The position numbers and the translations under genes are program-made. From Epithemia pelagica (lineage: Eukaryota; Bacillariophyta; Bacillariophyceae; Surirellales; Surirellaceae): a stretch of DNA of 64,000 nt. Below, one piece after another: positions 39,625 to 50,105 of this stretch (positions are counted from its first letter, which is position 1; every line of letters begins with the position of its first letter). The stretch lies in NCBI GenBank assembly GCA_946965045.2, contig OX337228.1, forward strand, positions 3,472,001-3,536,000, written 5' to 3'. The notes under the pieces are model-generated. The model was not told the origin of the DNA. It saw only the letters and a program-made list of their open reading frames with translations, and did no database searches.

Positions 39625-40589
39625 CCCCCAAATCCTAAAAAAAATCGTTCCTAAACTTGAGCCCATAACCTGTTCGCTGAGAAATTAAGATCCGTTTAAG
39701 GCAAAATTTGTCCGGGGGTAGGCCTCGGCTCTCGGCTTATGAACTTTCGACACAAACTACATATATATGTGCATACATGTATACCCTCGGTATAGGTGAC
39801 CACCTATTAGTCGTATGTACGTCGTCCGCAAACTGTCCCCTCAATGGAGTTTTTTTTCTCGATTCAAATCCAATTTTCCATAAAAAATCAGAAAGGACAC
39901 GCCGGCATTTCCTTGTCACATTTCAATTCGGTTTGAGCGGCCCAGCGTGCATGACGGTTGCCGTTGGTGGTTGGTGCACGAATTCCGCATACACTATAAA
40001 AAAGCAAACAAACCTCCATTACAGCGGCCATGTCCATGGCAATTCTTGCAATGGCATGATTTTTCAGCTTCCATGCTACCCAGGTACGTCAAGAAAGACA
40101 GAGCTGCGATTGGGCTAAGGACAAGCATCTCAATAGTCCCTCCCTGTTGTTTTTGTTCGCATACACCCCTTGAGCCCCATTTTCTGGACTCGTTGCAACG
40201 TCTCACTTTTCACCAGTCCAATTTCCAACTTCATTTGTAGCCCTTTTACTCTGATATTAGTCTAAGTAGAATTCCTGTTCTATATTTTATCATAGGGGTA
40301 AATATCAAGGTCAATAGTGGTATCCTGCTCTACCAGGGATTCTCTTGTCTTTATTCTTCTCCTTCTCCTCGTCTTCACCTTGAAGAAGATACAGCAAACA
40401 CTAAGAATTTGTCTCAGCGACCATTAGCCTAGAAAGAAAGTGGTGACATGATGTATGATGTAGTTTGCCATCTACAACTTGGATTACTACTCCTAAGAGT
40501 AAGAGGAAGAAACCAAATCGTCCCCTACCTAGTAGACAACTCGAACCATGGATGTGACATGCCCTACAATGAGAAAATGGGCGAAAACA
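39625..40589. other. Non-coding stretch in the left arm of the Harbinger-type element
   Basis: No supported gene. It holds the left arm (39791-39835) of an imperfect inverted repeat whose other arm is 41321-41366, and otherwise AT-rich unassigned sequence. Confidence 0.45.
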
Positions 40590-41366
40590 CTACCGTAATT
40601 TGCGGATTCCTGTCCCCCCTAAAGTCCTGTCCCCCCACTCCCCTTAAACGTACATGGCCCCCTAACTTTTTATCTGTAGGTTCTTTCTGGGCTTATGAGT
40701 AACCCCCACATTCCTCACGTTTCGAGCTTTCTATCGCTCTGCCTGACATTATATGGGGGTCAATCAAAGAGGAGAAACAAGAGATCCAGTATGATGGGTA
40801 ATATCATTAGGGTTAATGTTTTGCTTTGAAGCACGGTCTTTCCCCTGACTGGAATTGTGCGAACAAACCTTGTCTACAACCCCGATGTTGAAAATTAATT
40901 TACTATGAATTTAATTGTACTTGGTGAATGGAATCTTAAGAAAAATTATCCAAAATTGCGTAGTCCTGTCCCCCCATGGTCGTTTCAGTAACATTCCGGG
41001 GGGACAGGACTCCGCAAATTACGGTAGACCAATCTATCAATCCTAAGAAGAAACAGAAGTCACAAACAACAACTGAAGGAAAGACGCGCTCTATCTACAG
41101 TCTACAATGATTCGTCCGCGGTTCATGTGCCATGGCCGATGGTCTTACCGGGGCCCTTCAGATTTTGCTCTCACGGTTTTTATGAGCTGTCGCTCGCGAG
41201 CGTCTGGAATTTGAATCGTGTTGATCAGAGGACGCCCGCCGACCTTCAACTGTCACTTGCACGCCGGCCATTCTACATGACGATTTGCTTTTGGGAGATT
41301 TTATGGGGGAGAAGGACAGAGTTCTGTGCGGACAACGTACGTACGGTTTATAGGTGGTCACCGATA
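39791..41366. repeat. Inverted-repeat pair, 46-bp arms 1.6 kb apart
   Basis: 39791-39835 (TATAGGTGACCACCTATTAG onward to GTCCGCA) matches the reverse complement of 41321-41366 at about 37 of 45 positions. The GGTGACCACC core is itself palindromic. It may mark another non-autonomous element nested at this place, around the MITE at 40591-41026. No duplication of the flanks was seen. Confidence 0.5.
40591..41026. mobile_element. MITE with 28-30 bp terminal inverted repeats and TA flanks
   Basis: CTACCGTAATTTGCGGATTC at 40590 continues to CCTGTCCCCCC and is matched in reverse at 40998-41027 with one mismatch. If the element starts at CCGTAATTTGCGG, both ends are flanked by TA, as for Tc1/mariner-type elements. 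The motif CCTGTCCCCCC recurs inside (near 40626 and 40968). No coding capacity; about 435 bp. Confidence 0.7.
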
Positions 41367-41504
41367 CAGAGCCATCCCCCCCATACAAGAAGGAAAAAGC
41401 TCCTCAACCCCTACCAACACGAGCGTCTCGTCCTTTTCTCGGGCCTCTTCTTCGCTTTGTACATCCACCCTTGACTTCTTCGCTTTGTACCTCCACCCTT
41501 GACA
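41028..41504. other. 5' flank of the Myb-like ORF
   Basis: No gene. It ends with a 28-bp direct tandem duplication (41447-41474 and 41475-41502, TTCTTCGCTTTGTAC start) directly before the ATG at 41505. The second copy places its TTGAC right before the start codon. Confidence 0.55.
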
Positions 41505-42851
41505 ATGGCCGAGGATCTTGAAAAGAGGATGGAGAGAGCCTTTGCCGAAGTCGAGGCAGGCTTGGCCCAAAACCAGGACGACTCCACCTCAGAGGAGGAA
41601 GATGCCCCGACCCAGATGCCAACGCCAACACCACCTCAAGCAGTCACACAGGGACCTCCTGACTTGTCCGAACAACTGAATTTGACAAAAACCAGCGTCC
41701 CTCCCACTCCTGCAGCAACAAGTGTCCCACCAGTGCGACGTGAGTCACCCCGACTCCGCATTAAGAGACTCCTACAAGAGCAAAACAACGACAAGAAGCC
41801 CAAAGCCAAGAAGGCAAAGAAGACTGCTCCAACATCAGCCCCTACAGCCTCCGGAAAAAACACAGCAACATCGAACATAACAACCAAAGCAAAAAAAGGA
41901 AGCGTATCACAAGCAAAAAAGGGTAATGGAGGACCAGGTAGATCGAGAGGGAGGAACTTCACTGAAGACGAGACCTGGTACCTCCTTGATCTTATTTCTG
42001 CCATAGAACCTGCAGGGCAATACGATTGGGATCGAGTAACGGACGCCTACAACAAAAGGTTCAAGGCGTCCGACCGCCTCAGGGACAGGGAATCTCTCAA
42101 ACGCCGTTTTGGTGCGCTACATGGGAGAAAGATTCCTACGGGAGACCCACATTGTCCCGACAAAGTGAAGGCGGCCAAACAGATCCTCATCAACATCCAA
42201 ACACGATGTGATGTTGGCGAAAAGGCAAACAGACACGACATTGGCTTCGACTCGACCTCGTCCGAAGGAGAGAGTGTTGCAGATGGAGAAGCAGACTACG
42301 GAGAAGATGAAGAGGACGACCAAGAAGCAGACGATCAACAAGGAGAGAAGCAAGACAAGGAGGAAAATCTGGAGACCCCCAAAACAAGTGTCAAGCCGCA
42401 TGGATCAAAGCCCCTTCGGTCGGATACGAAAAGTCGACGCAAGCGAACAATGGACTCCGACGACAAAACTGACGCTATCATGAAATTCATGATGGTGTCG
42501 TAGCAGAATCGTCAAGATGCAGAAGAGAAAGAAAGGAAGTTTCGCAGAGAGAAAGAAGACCGCGAGAAAGAAGAGCGACAGAAGCGTGACGACGAGCGAC
42601 GTGAGAGAGACGAGCGTCGTGCGGAACAGTCAATGGCTATGCAACAATCAATGCTGCAAATGATGATGCAGCAACAGAGTAACTTGCTCATGTTGCTTGC
42701 ACCGAATGTAATGGGACAGGTCCAACCGCAACAGGTCCAACCGCAACAGAACACTACAACGCCTGCGGGTCAGCTCCAACCGCGACACACTCTAACACCT
42801 GAAGACCAGAACATTGACCAGAATGATGACAAGGAAGGAAAAGAAGTTTAG
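41505..42851 (+). pseudogene. Harbinger-associated Myb/SANT-like protein, broken by one stop
   Basis: ATG at 41505 (the frame is open a little earlier from a TTG). The N-terminus is acidic, then a lysine/alanine-rich basic tract (about 85-145), then a SANT-like helical domain about 150-215 (RGRNFTEDETWYLLDLISA, YDWDRVTDAYNKRF, RDRESLKRRFGALHGRKIP). An acidic region follows. A TAG at 42501-42503 stops the frame, but the same frame goes on with a charged coiled coil and a Gln/Met-rich tail to 42851, so the stop is a mutation. In PIF/Harbinger elements the Myb-like partner helps transposase bind the ends and enter the nucleus. Confidence 0.8.
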
Positions 42852-42876
42852 TAGATAAAATAACTGGTATACTTGA

Positions 42877-43468
42877 CTACGAAAGAGATGAATGGTGTCC
42901 CTGTTGTCCTGTAAGATACAAATGGGGGTAAAATGTCGTCCGAATCTGGTTGAGGCCAACACACGAAGCCCTGTAGTTGTACAATAGGACAATGAGAGAC
43001 AGGACAATCTTCCTTTCTCCCATCTCTTCATACTTAAGGCGATCTTTCAGGCGAGGGAAGGAAGCTTGCAAGCCTCTCATCCCCCACTCGGACAGCTGTC
43101 CACCGAAGTGGCCGCCTTGTACATCTCCCTTGTATTTCTCACTCTACCCTGTCGATCCACATTGTTTTGATACGACTTCAACAAGCTCGGCCGATTCTCC
43201 GATCCGAAGGCAGAGTCCACGACAATGCGCCCGCCACCACGTCGTCGTTCACTGTCGTGCACGGCATCTAATTTTTCGTAGATCTTCGAGAGGTGGGCCA
43301 ACGTAGAATCGTGCCAGGATCCAGGCGCGTTGATGTAACACGCCCGGATCCTTCCATCTGGTGAAAAAACAAAAAGGTTTGAAATATAGTGATCGCATTT
43401 CCATCCGTTATAGAAGATGTTTTTTAGATCAGGGTTAGCTTCGATGAGGACTTTGAGTCCGTCCATCG
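42877..43468 (-). pseudogene. Harbinger-type DDE transposase, C-terminal part, frameshifted
   Basis: This is the distal half of the transposase that begins at 52290. It starts right after the Copia-3 insertion (AMDGLK spans the junction once one CATCG copy is removed). Motifs: MDGLKV (first catalytic Asp), NGWKCDHYISNLFVF, APGSWHDSTLA, IVVDSAFG (second Asp). Then a one-base deletion near 43100/43101 shifts the frame; in the new frame QLSEWGMRGLQ gives the expected catalytic Glu, followed by helices to the stop at 42877-42879. The element is dead for two reasons: the shift and the insertion. Confidence 0.85.
43464..43468. repeat. Target-site duplication CATCG (Copia-3), left copy
   Basis: CATCG abuts the left LTR and recurs at 51691-51695 after the right LTR. 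Five bases, as for Copia-1. Confidence 0.85.
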
Positions 43469-44234
43469 TAGTAGAATTCCGTCAGTACACGCTCTAGAAG
43501 AGCCACAATCGATTACCAACTGATACCAAGGTTTTCCACGGGTCAGAGAACAAAGGAAACCCAAGGGTTCTATCGTAGGGATAGTCAGGACACTGAAGAC
43601 GTGATGATATGGTAATGTTAATGATTGTGAGCTTACTACTAGGTTTGGTGTGTGAGATTTCCATTCTTGTTGTGGATCGTGTGAAATAGGTTCTTGGCGG
43701 TGATAGGTCTGGAATGGTTGGAGTTGATGTATGTGAGGTATATAACATGTATATGTGCTTGTATATCATATACAGCCTCAACGATTCTTGGCTAAAGTTG
43801 GTATATGTAGTTTTGTTGGCGCGTCCTTGTTTGCAATCTTGAAATAGTGGGAACGATGATATGGTCTCGCGTGATCGTGATTCGTGCCTTGTGTACTTAG
43901 ACCGTTGGGTCGGATACACGATCGCCACGCTCGGATGATTCTTGCGCGCATCTTGACGAATTTGGGCGCGCACGCTTAGGGCATAGGTGAGGCTCGGATG
44001 TTCAACGGATGATCATCCATTGATGGGATATCAAGACCAAAGTTGATTCTTGATAGCACGTTCGTCAATCTGTTCTCACTTTTTGGTATATGCGACCGAA
44101 ATATAGGTTGAGCTAGCGCAAAGCTAGGTATGTAGTGTGGATGTAGGTGATGTAGGTGATGTTTGAAGCCACGGGACTCGACTAACCGATGAGATGCCGA
44201 ACCTAACCGATGATTTTCGGTGAGAGTTCTACTT
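43469..44234 (-). repeat. Copia-3 3' LTR
   Basis: Read on the minus strand it starts AAGTAGAACTCTCACC and ends GGAATTCTACTA. It matches 50925-51690 at offset 7456 with three differences. The ends do not carry the usual TG..CA. The first base is A here but T in the 5' LTR. Confidence 0.9.
43731..43757 (-). promoter_or_regulatory. TATA-rich LTR block shared with Copia-1
   Basis: Minus strand reads CACATATACATGT then TATATACCTCACAT; two changes from 932-958. The copy at 51187-51213 in the 5' LTR would be the working one. Confidence 0.4.
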
Positions 44235-47200
44235 CTCCCCACAGCTCGTTGGTTCAGCCTTGTCATCGCTGGATTCGTAGAGATCTTGAACTTCTCCTCT
44301 CCAAAACAATAGGGGCTTGAGTAGAGGCCAAATAGTTGCAAATTCCCAATGCTTGCTGAGGATGTTGGCAGGGTTGGTCTTCCCATCCTTCCAATAGAAT
44401 GCAACGTATTGCACTGCTATCGCTTCTCGTACCCGGTGATATGAAAGGAGATGATGTCTCTTGGACAAGATAGAATGAGGCATTGTTGCGTTAACAACCA
44501 CAGATTGATTGTCTCCAAACAGATAACTGCGATCCCTGATTGGTACTCCAAGGTAACGAAGTGTATGCCGTAATTCAGTGATTTGGTCGACTGCTGTCCT
44601 TGCTGCCACAAATTCTGATCCATATGTTGCCGTTTCCACAGTGCTCTGTCGTTTGCTGTACCAATCAATTGGTGTCCCATTCAAGAGATGCAGGATGGCT
44701 GTTACAGACTTTCCTGTGATCATGTCGTGCATAAGGTTAGCATCAACATAGTGCGTTGTTGTCACATATCGTCCAAGTGGTTCTGGGCAATCATGAGGGA
44801 TGTATTCCTTGGCATCTGAATAGACCGTACGACTCCAATCAAAGTCTTGACTTGGAATGCTTGAGAAATCGGGCTCTCCGATTCGGAATCTGATTGCACC
44901 ATCAGAAAGATTGAAAAGGTATCCATAGATGCGTTTAGCTCTGTTGAGATGTCCCTGTCTTGGAGCTGCGTGGAACCTGGAAAGGGTCATCGTAGCAGTA
45001 AAAACATCAAAGCGACCAATTGTAATCACCCACTGAAGCTGTCCAATCAAGGTCTGGAAGTGCTGTGTACCTTCTTCATCAAGGAGTTCGGTGTCGTCCA
45101 ATTCCGGGTGATCACCAGCAATGAGAGGGGTTTTAGCCTTCTTGGGTTTCTCTTTGAAGATACGTTCGAAGGTGTCCATCATTTTGCTAATGTATCGGCG
45201 TGGATCAGAGACTAGGGTTCCGTCAGGGTCCTTGGTGTACCGGCATCCCAGGTGATAGTCAATAGGTCCATCTCCCTTAAGCTTGAAGTTGTACTTTTCC
45301 TTGAAGACTTTGCAAATGTTTCCAGGGTCAGTAGCTATGATGGCTAAGTCATCCACATATACGGCGATGTATTCGTAGCAATCCTCCCCAGGTGCTTTTC
45401 TCATCCAAATGTCAGGATCTGCCTTGCTTGGTGAGAAACCCATATCGGTGAGGACGTCAAAAAGGACATCATGCCATCGTGCGCCTGAAGATTTGAGACC
45501 ATAGAGGGCCTTGTAGATGATGAGGATGTGACCTTCTAGCTCCCTGAACTCGGGTCCTGCCACAATATATAACTTCTCCCCAGTCAATGCTTCAAGATAC
45601 GCATTCCCAATGTCTGCTCCCCATACTTCTAGATCGTTCAGAGATCCAAGGAATAAAGCAATTCGTAGGTTGCGAATAGAAACAACTCCAGAGTAGATCG
45701 TTTCCACAGGTTCCTTCGTCAAGTGTCCATCTGCAACAAGTCGTGCCTTGTGCCTACCATCATGTTTCACATCAAAAACGAGATGCACTCGAATCTTTTG
45801 ATATCCCTCAGGTGCATTTGATACTTTGCCATTTGTGAAGATGGCCTTCCCATGGTCTTTGAATGTCTCATATGATTGTATCTGAGACAGTTCCAATTCA
45901 GTTGCGTCTTGCCACCTTGTGTTACCATTTTGTTTGTCAAGATTGACAGCCTCGGCGTAATCTCGAGGGACTTGGAATCCAAACTTATACTTGACTGATC
46001 GACGTACTTGTTTGATCCTTGATTGTTTTGCAGCACGTATCAGGCGTTTACTCGTCTTGACGTAGCGTTTCAGGTGTTTCCATCCTGGTTCGTTGAGGAG
46101 CCCATGCTTCTTTCCATATATGGCAACGGTGATTGGGTCGTCGTTGGCAATAAGGGAGAGTGGTTCATAGGTTGCCTCCCCAGTTTCCCAATCCACAAGC
46201 AAGTTATACTTACTCCCCTTATAATCCGGGTCGGTTGAAGACAGTGGGCCTTGATGTGCAATAACATCCCTGAAACGGAACAAATTATCTCCCGAGGTCT
46301 GCGCTTGATTGTCCCTCTCAATATACTCCATTAACTGGTTATAAGAGATCATTTCATCAACGTCAGAATTTGTCTTGCGGTAGATGTACTTGATGCGTTC
46401 TTCTTGCTTGAGTGATTCTTCATTAAGATCTACAACTCGTTTGACAACGCGTGCTCGATGACGCTCCCCATTTTCTTCAGTGTCGCATAGGAAAGTGCGT
46501 CCTATCATGTCTTCGTAATCGATTGTAGGCATTGGTTTGGATGGATCTTCACTTTTACTGCGAATGAAGACAGTGTCAGCCTGCTTATCAGTGTCATCTT
46601 TCGGAGACGTCTCCCCTGAAGGTCGATCCACACGAAGGTTGGGTGTAGTGGAAGCGACACGGCGAACAGCGGAACGGTAGAGGATATGGTTGTCAGCAGA
46701 CAAAATCTTCCATGTAAAAGCATCACCAACGTTGTGAGCAAAACCAACCCTATGGCCAAGTTTCTCATCGGTCGAAGAAGGGTAGGGACCAGACGACGGT
46801 TCGGAGGGGTCAACACGATAGTAGACTTCATCCCAGAAGGGAAAGAACAGGAGGTGCGAAATGTCGGGAGGGTGACCGGTGAGAGCCTCAATAGGAGTAC
46901 GTCCAGAGTGTGCATGTGAAGAAGAATGATTCAATAAGTCACAGACATATTCAAGGCAAAGTAACCAAACATTGGCCGGGCATCCAGTTGCATTCATGAT
47001 AGCGTTCGTCATTCGTTTAACGGTCTGATAACGATTCTCGGCTTTGTTCTGATGCTGGTGGTATGGTTCAGAGCGATACTCCCCGATGAGCAAGGTGCGA
47101 AGGATATCCTTAACCTTATGGGAAATGAGAGATGAACCCCCATCACTAATGAGTGTCTCCATAACACCTCGCATGCGTATATTGTCTTGAAGAGTGTTCA

Positions 47201-49892
47201 CAAATTGCTTGGTAGACTTGATACCGTAAATATCAGTGACAAGAGTATCGCGGCCAACAAAAATTTGAGCCACCTTTCCACCATGATCAACAGCAGGTGT
47301 ATCAGAAAAGATCGAATCGGTAGCAACGGGTTCATGACGACGTGGTAGATTCAGGATAGGGTTGCGTGCCTTCAAATGTTTCTTGAGAGTGTCACAGTCA
47401 AAAATCACATTAGCATGTCGTGTAGTATGCTTGAAAGTATCGGCAATAACTTCCTCGGATTGCCAACCAAAGAAGGGACGAAATTGTTTCCAATCATGTT
47501 CTTCCACATAACGACGATGGACAGATGCATGTTGAAGGGTTGGATCTTCACCATTAGCATCAGCATAGATAGAGAAATATGTGGTGTTGTCGGGTCCGTG
47601 GTCATAAGGAAGGTCAAGGAGAAGATTGAGATTGCAGACAACACGATCAGTGAACTCCCCATACTTGTCATATGGATAACGTGCCATACTGCCGTCGGTC
47701 GCAACCTGATGCCATGTAGTAGAATCATCATGCTGTGGATCTGAATGAGTATGGTCAAGAACAGAGGGGTCCCAAGTAGATGGCGAAGTAAAGATGATTT
47801 GCGGCAATCGGTTCATGTCATCATCAGAAGGGATACCTAATGAGTGGATAAAGGCAAGTCCATCCTTGATACACGGAGGTAAAGCACGTCCATCAAGGGT
47901 AGTGATACGTTGCTTTCCATCCACCTTGACAGAACGTTCATCCACAGATAGCCCATAATGTTCCAATTGACAAGGCGCATGTATAGACTGTCCTTTTCCA
48001 TAGTATGCATATTCGTTGAAGATACCAACGATTGGTCCATCATTAGTTTCAAACTTGGCAGCACAAGTGACAATGGGGAGACCAGTAAGTTCATGGTTGT
48101 CGATTCCCACAATCGTGATGTTACGACCTGTTTTGGAAAGGATACGCATTCCGGCTAAACCACCATTGGCACCACGATCAATGAGTTGATTCCCAGTATA
48201 AGTCGACTTTCGAGAGAACATATATTGAGTCATGTGGACCTTCTGCTTGTGCTCATTCTGTTTGAAACTAACTTTCTTACTTGTCTTAGATGCGGCATTG
48301 GATAGAACATTAGACAAATCAGAAGCTGGGTGATTGAGGTCGGTTGACGTCATTGCTTGATGGATGAGATGGGTGGCTGGATCGGAATCATCCTGCGGAT
48401 ATGTGGGGTTGTCCAGGTCATCGAAAACATCTTGACCAGGGTCAGGATCAGGTTCAGGATCAATGTCAAGGGAGTGTTGCTGTACTTTTCTTGGACTCGG
48501 AGTAGAAGCTTGCACGTTCTTGTTATACTCAACAATCATCTTGCGAGCATCCTCAGGAAGTTTAAACCATAGGTCACGAGGAAGACTGGCTTTTGGAGAT
48601 GCCGTGTTATCATCTTGGACATTGGTATTGTTTATCTGATATGCATCGTCTTCCTGAAGGGATCCCTCAATATCATGTTGTGTTTCGTGTTGCTCGTGTT
48701 GCTTGACACTACGACGACGACCAGTTGCAGAAGATTGCGTGACTTGATCATGGTCATATGCTGCGTCCATCAAAATGGAGAAGTACGACCGATAACATAA
48801 AGACTTTGCTCCAGACTTCGTGTTGACGACGTTGTCCAAGATTTTAACTCTGCGAAGGTCAGGTACCTTCTCGACAGCTTGCATAAGAAACGTCATCCTG
48901 GTGTGATCAGGTATGCGATCAGAGAGATCAACAAGGTTATCGAGTAAACGTAGTTTGTCTTGGAAATGAAGCAAAAATTGACGTGATGATCCACGCCATG
49001 TATCATCGAGGCAAAGGTTGGAGATGTAATTGGTTAATCGTAAGACCTCTCGTTTCGCTAAGTCTGACTTCGTATGCAATGTGTGAAGCTTCTGTAACAC
49101 TGCTCGTGCGTCTTCATCATGTTCATGTTCGCGAACATAAGCTCTTCCTTGATCAGTCTGGATGATGCGCACAAGGACGGAGTATAGGAAGATTTGTTGC
49201 TCTTGGAAAAGTTCTGTTGCATACGTATCATTCGTCGGTGGCTTGTATCGGAAGTCAAGAACATTAGATAAACCTTGGGCTTTTGCTGTGGTCTTGAAAG
49301 TCCTCCAGAACGTGTCGTAGTATCGTTCATCCTTGAATGTTTCATATGCCATAGCGTCACGTTTGGTTCCCTTCTTGAATGCGGTTAGGTCCAGTTGGGA
49401 CTGTGATGCAGCAGAAGTAGTACTAAACGATTTGGGTGACGTCGAATGGGAAGGAGATTTCATAGGTGATACTGGGTCATCGATAGGGCTTCCGGAGCGA
49501 AAGTCAGTGTTTATCCTCCATAGATCAAATTCTGCCTTGGTCAGATTCATCCAGGTTGCCTTGGAAGGTATACCCTGAATGTCGATACTCGTTTGTCGGA
49601 ACCAATGGGCAAGCAACTTGATCTGCTGGCTTGTATTGACATGTAGGTCGTGCATTTGTTTTCCTGACTTGTATTTTGTCATACTATCCATGTTCTTCTC
49701 AGGGTCAATTGCCATATGTTCAATGATACTAAGGATATCATCAAAAGCATGATGGTGCATCCATTTCACGAGTACATCGACCCTTTCCTTGGAAAAGTTG
49801 AACAACACCTGAGTAATATGATCAAAGACTTCTTGATCAGATATACTTTGATTGGTGTTGAACTCTGGTGTGGTCGGTGTAGTTGGTTCCAT
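44229..49892 (-). CDS. Copia-3 Gag-Pol polyprotein, 1887 residues
   Basis: Intact single frame, collinear with Copia-1 Gag-Pol over its whole length and clearly from the same family. Gag-like region with LWFKLPEDARKMI in place of a zinc knuckle; protease LIDRGANGGLAG; integrase VATDSIFSD, ISDGG and NKAENRY; reverse transcriptase with ADIGNAYLEAL and YVDDL; RNase H with THYVDANL, SEFVAA, GDNQSVV and NPANILSK. In the last motif Asn replaces the Asp seen in Copia-1 (NPADILSK), which might reduce RNase H function. The TAG stop (44229-44231) is bases 4-6 of the 3' LTR, as in Copia-1. Confidence 0.95.
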   Translation of the reverse strand: MEPTTPTTPEFNTNQSISDQEVFDHITQVLFNFSKERVDVLVKWMHHHAFDDILSIIEHMAIDPEKNMDSMTKYKSGKQMHDLHVNTSQQIKLLAHWFRQTSIDIQGIPSKATWMNLTKAEFDLWRINTDFRSGSPIDDPVSPMKSPSHSTSPKSFSTTSAASQSQLDLTAFKKGTKRDAMAYETFKDERYYDTFWRTFKTTAKAQGLSNVLDFRYKPPTNDTYATELFQEQQIFLYSVLVRIIQTDQGRAYVREHEHDEDARAVLQKLHTLHTKSDLAKREVLRLTNYISNLCLDDTWRGSSRQFLLHFQDKLRLLDNLVDLSDRIPDHTRMTFLMQAVEKVPDLRRVKILDNVVNTKSGAKSLCYRSYFSILMDAAYDHDQVTQSSATGRRRSVKQHEQHETQHDIEGSLQEDDAYQINNTNVQDDNTASPKASLPRDLWFKLPEDARKMIVEYNKNVQASTPSPRKVQQHSLDIDPEPDPDPGQDVFDDLDNPTYPQDDSDPATHLIHQAMTSTDLNHPASDLSNVLSNAASKTSKKVSFKQNEHKQKVHMTQYMFSRKSTYTGNQLIDRGANGGLAGMRILSKTGRNITIVGIDNHELTGLPIVTCAAKFETNDGPIVGIFNEYAYYGKGQSIHAPCQLEHYGLSVDERSVKVDGKQRITTLDGRALPPCIKDGLAFIHSLGIPSDDDMNRLPQIIFTSPSTWDPSVLDHTHSDPQHDDSTTWHQVATDGSMARYPYDKYGEFTDRVVCNLNLLLDLPYDHGPDNTTYFSIYADANGEDPTLQHASVHRRYVEEHDWKQFRPFFGWQSEEVIADTFKHTTRHANVIFDCDTLKKHLKARNPILNLPRRHEPVATDSIFSDTPAVDHGGKVAQIFVGRDTLVTDIYGIKSTKQFVNTLQDNIRMRGVMETLISDGGSSLISHKVKDILRTLLIGEYRSEPYHQHQNKAENRYQTVKRMTNAIMNATGCPANVWLLCLEYVCDLLNHSSSHAHSGRTPIEALTGHPPDISHLLFFPFWDEVYYRVDPSEPSSGPYPSSTDEKLGHRVGFAHNVGDAFTWKILSADNHILYRSAVRRVASTTPNLRVDRPSGETSPKDDTDKQADTVFIRSKSEDPSKPMPTIDYEDMIGRTFLCDTEENGERHRARVVKRVVDLNEESLKQEERIKYIYRKTNSDVDEMISYNQLMEYIERDNQAQTSGDNLFRFRDVIAHQGPLSSTDPDYKGSKYNLLVDWETGEATYEPLSLIANDDPITVAIYGKKHGLLNEPGWKHLKRYVKTSKRLIRAAKQSRIKQVRRSVKYKFGFQVPRDYAEAVNLDKQNGNTRWQDATELELSQIQSYETFKDHGKAIFTNGKVSNAPEGYQKIRVHLVFDVKHDGRHKARLVADGHLTKEPVETIYSGVVSIRNLRIALFLGSLNDLEVWGADIGNAYLEALTGEKLYIVAGPEFRELEGHILIIYKALYGLKSSGARWHDVLFDVLTDMGFSPSKADPDIWMRKAPGEDCYEYIAVYVDDLAIIATDPGNICKVFKEKYNFKLKGDGPIDYHLGCRYTKDPDGTLVSDPRRYISKMMDTFERIFKEKPKKAKTPLIAGDHPELDDTELLDEEGTQHFQTLIGQLQWVITIGRFDVFTATMTLSRFHAAPRQGHLNRAKRIYGYLFNLSDGAIRFRIGEPDFSSIPSQDFDWSRTVYSDAKEYIPHDCPEPLGRYVTTTHYVDANLMHDMITGKSVTAILHLLNGTPIDWYSKRQSTVETATYGSEFVAARTAVDQITELRHTLRYLGVPIRDRSYLFGDNQSVVVNATMPHSILSKRHHLLSYHRVREAIAVQYVAFYWKDGKTNPANILSKHWEFATIWPLLKPLLFWRGEVQDLYESSDDKAEPTSCGEK

Positions 49893-49969
49893 GATTGCTT
49901 GACTTGGTGATAAGATATGTTGATATGTGTCCTGTGATGTCTTAGTCGAAAACTTTAGTTAAAACTTGT

Positions 49970-50054
49970 AACCCGGATGAATGTTGTGCCTTGGGAACCC
50001 GGATGTGCCACGTATGTCCACGTGTGATGTGATGTCCGAAAGGTAACCCGGATG
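49970..50054 (-). promoter_or_regulatory. Repeated CATCCGGGTT boxes before gag-pol (Copia-3)
   Basis: Three CATCCGGGTT boxes (at 49970, 49996 and 50045, minus strand) and a CACGTG with nearby TACGTGG lie between the extra ORF and gag-pol, as in Copia-1. The rest of this interval has diverged. Confidence 0.5.
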
Positions 50055-50105
50055 TGCGGAACTCGGTTTTGTCTCTGGTTTGGTGTGAAAACTACTTAAA
50101 ATTAC

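Noticed and set aside
39791-41366. The 46-bp inverted repeat arms as the ends of the Harbinger-type element.
   Set aside because: Both arms are left of the Myb-like ORF, and no copy occurs beyond the transposase start at 52290.
41127-41474. 115-codon ORF before the Myb-like gene.
   Set aside because: It spans an inverted-repeat arm and a tandem duplication and has no coding character.
43494-43973. 159-codon ORF in the Copia-3 LTRs (also 50950-51429).
   Set aside because: It is only open in this LTR type; in the Copia-1 LTR the aligned sequence is broken into short frames. It is better explained as a by-product of LTR conservation.
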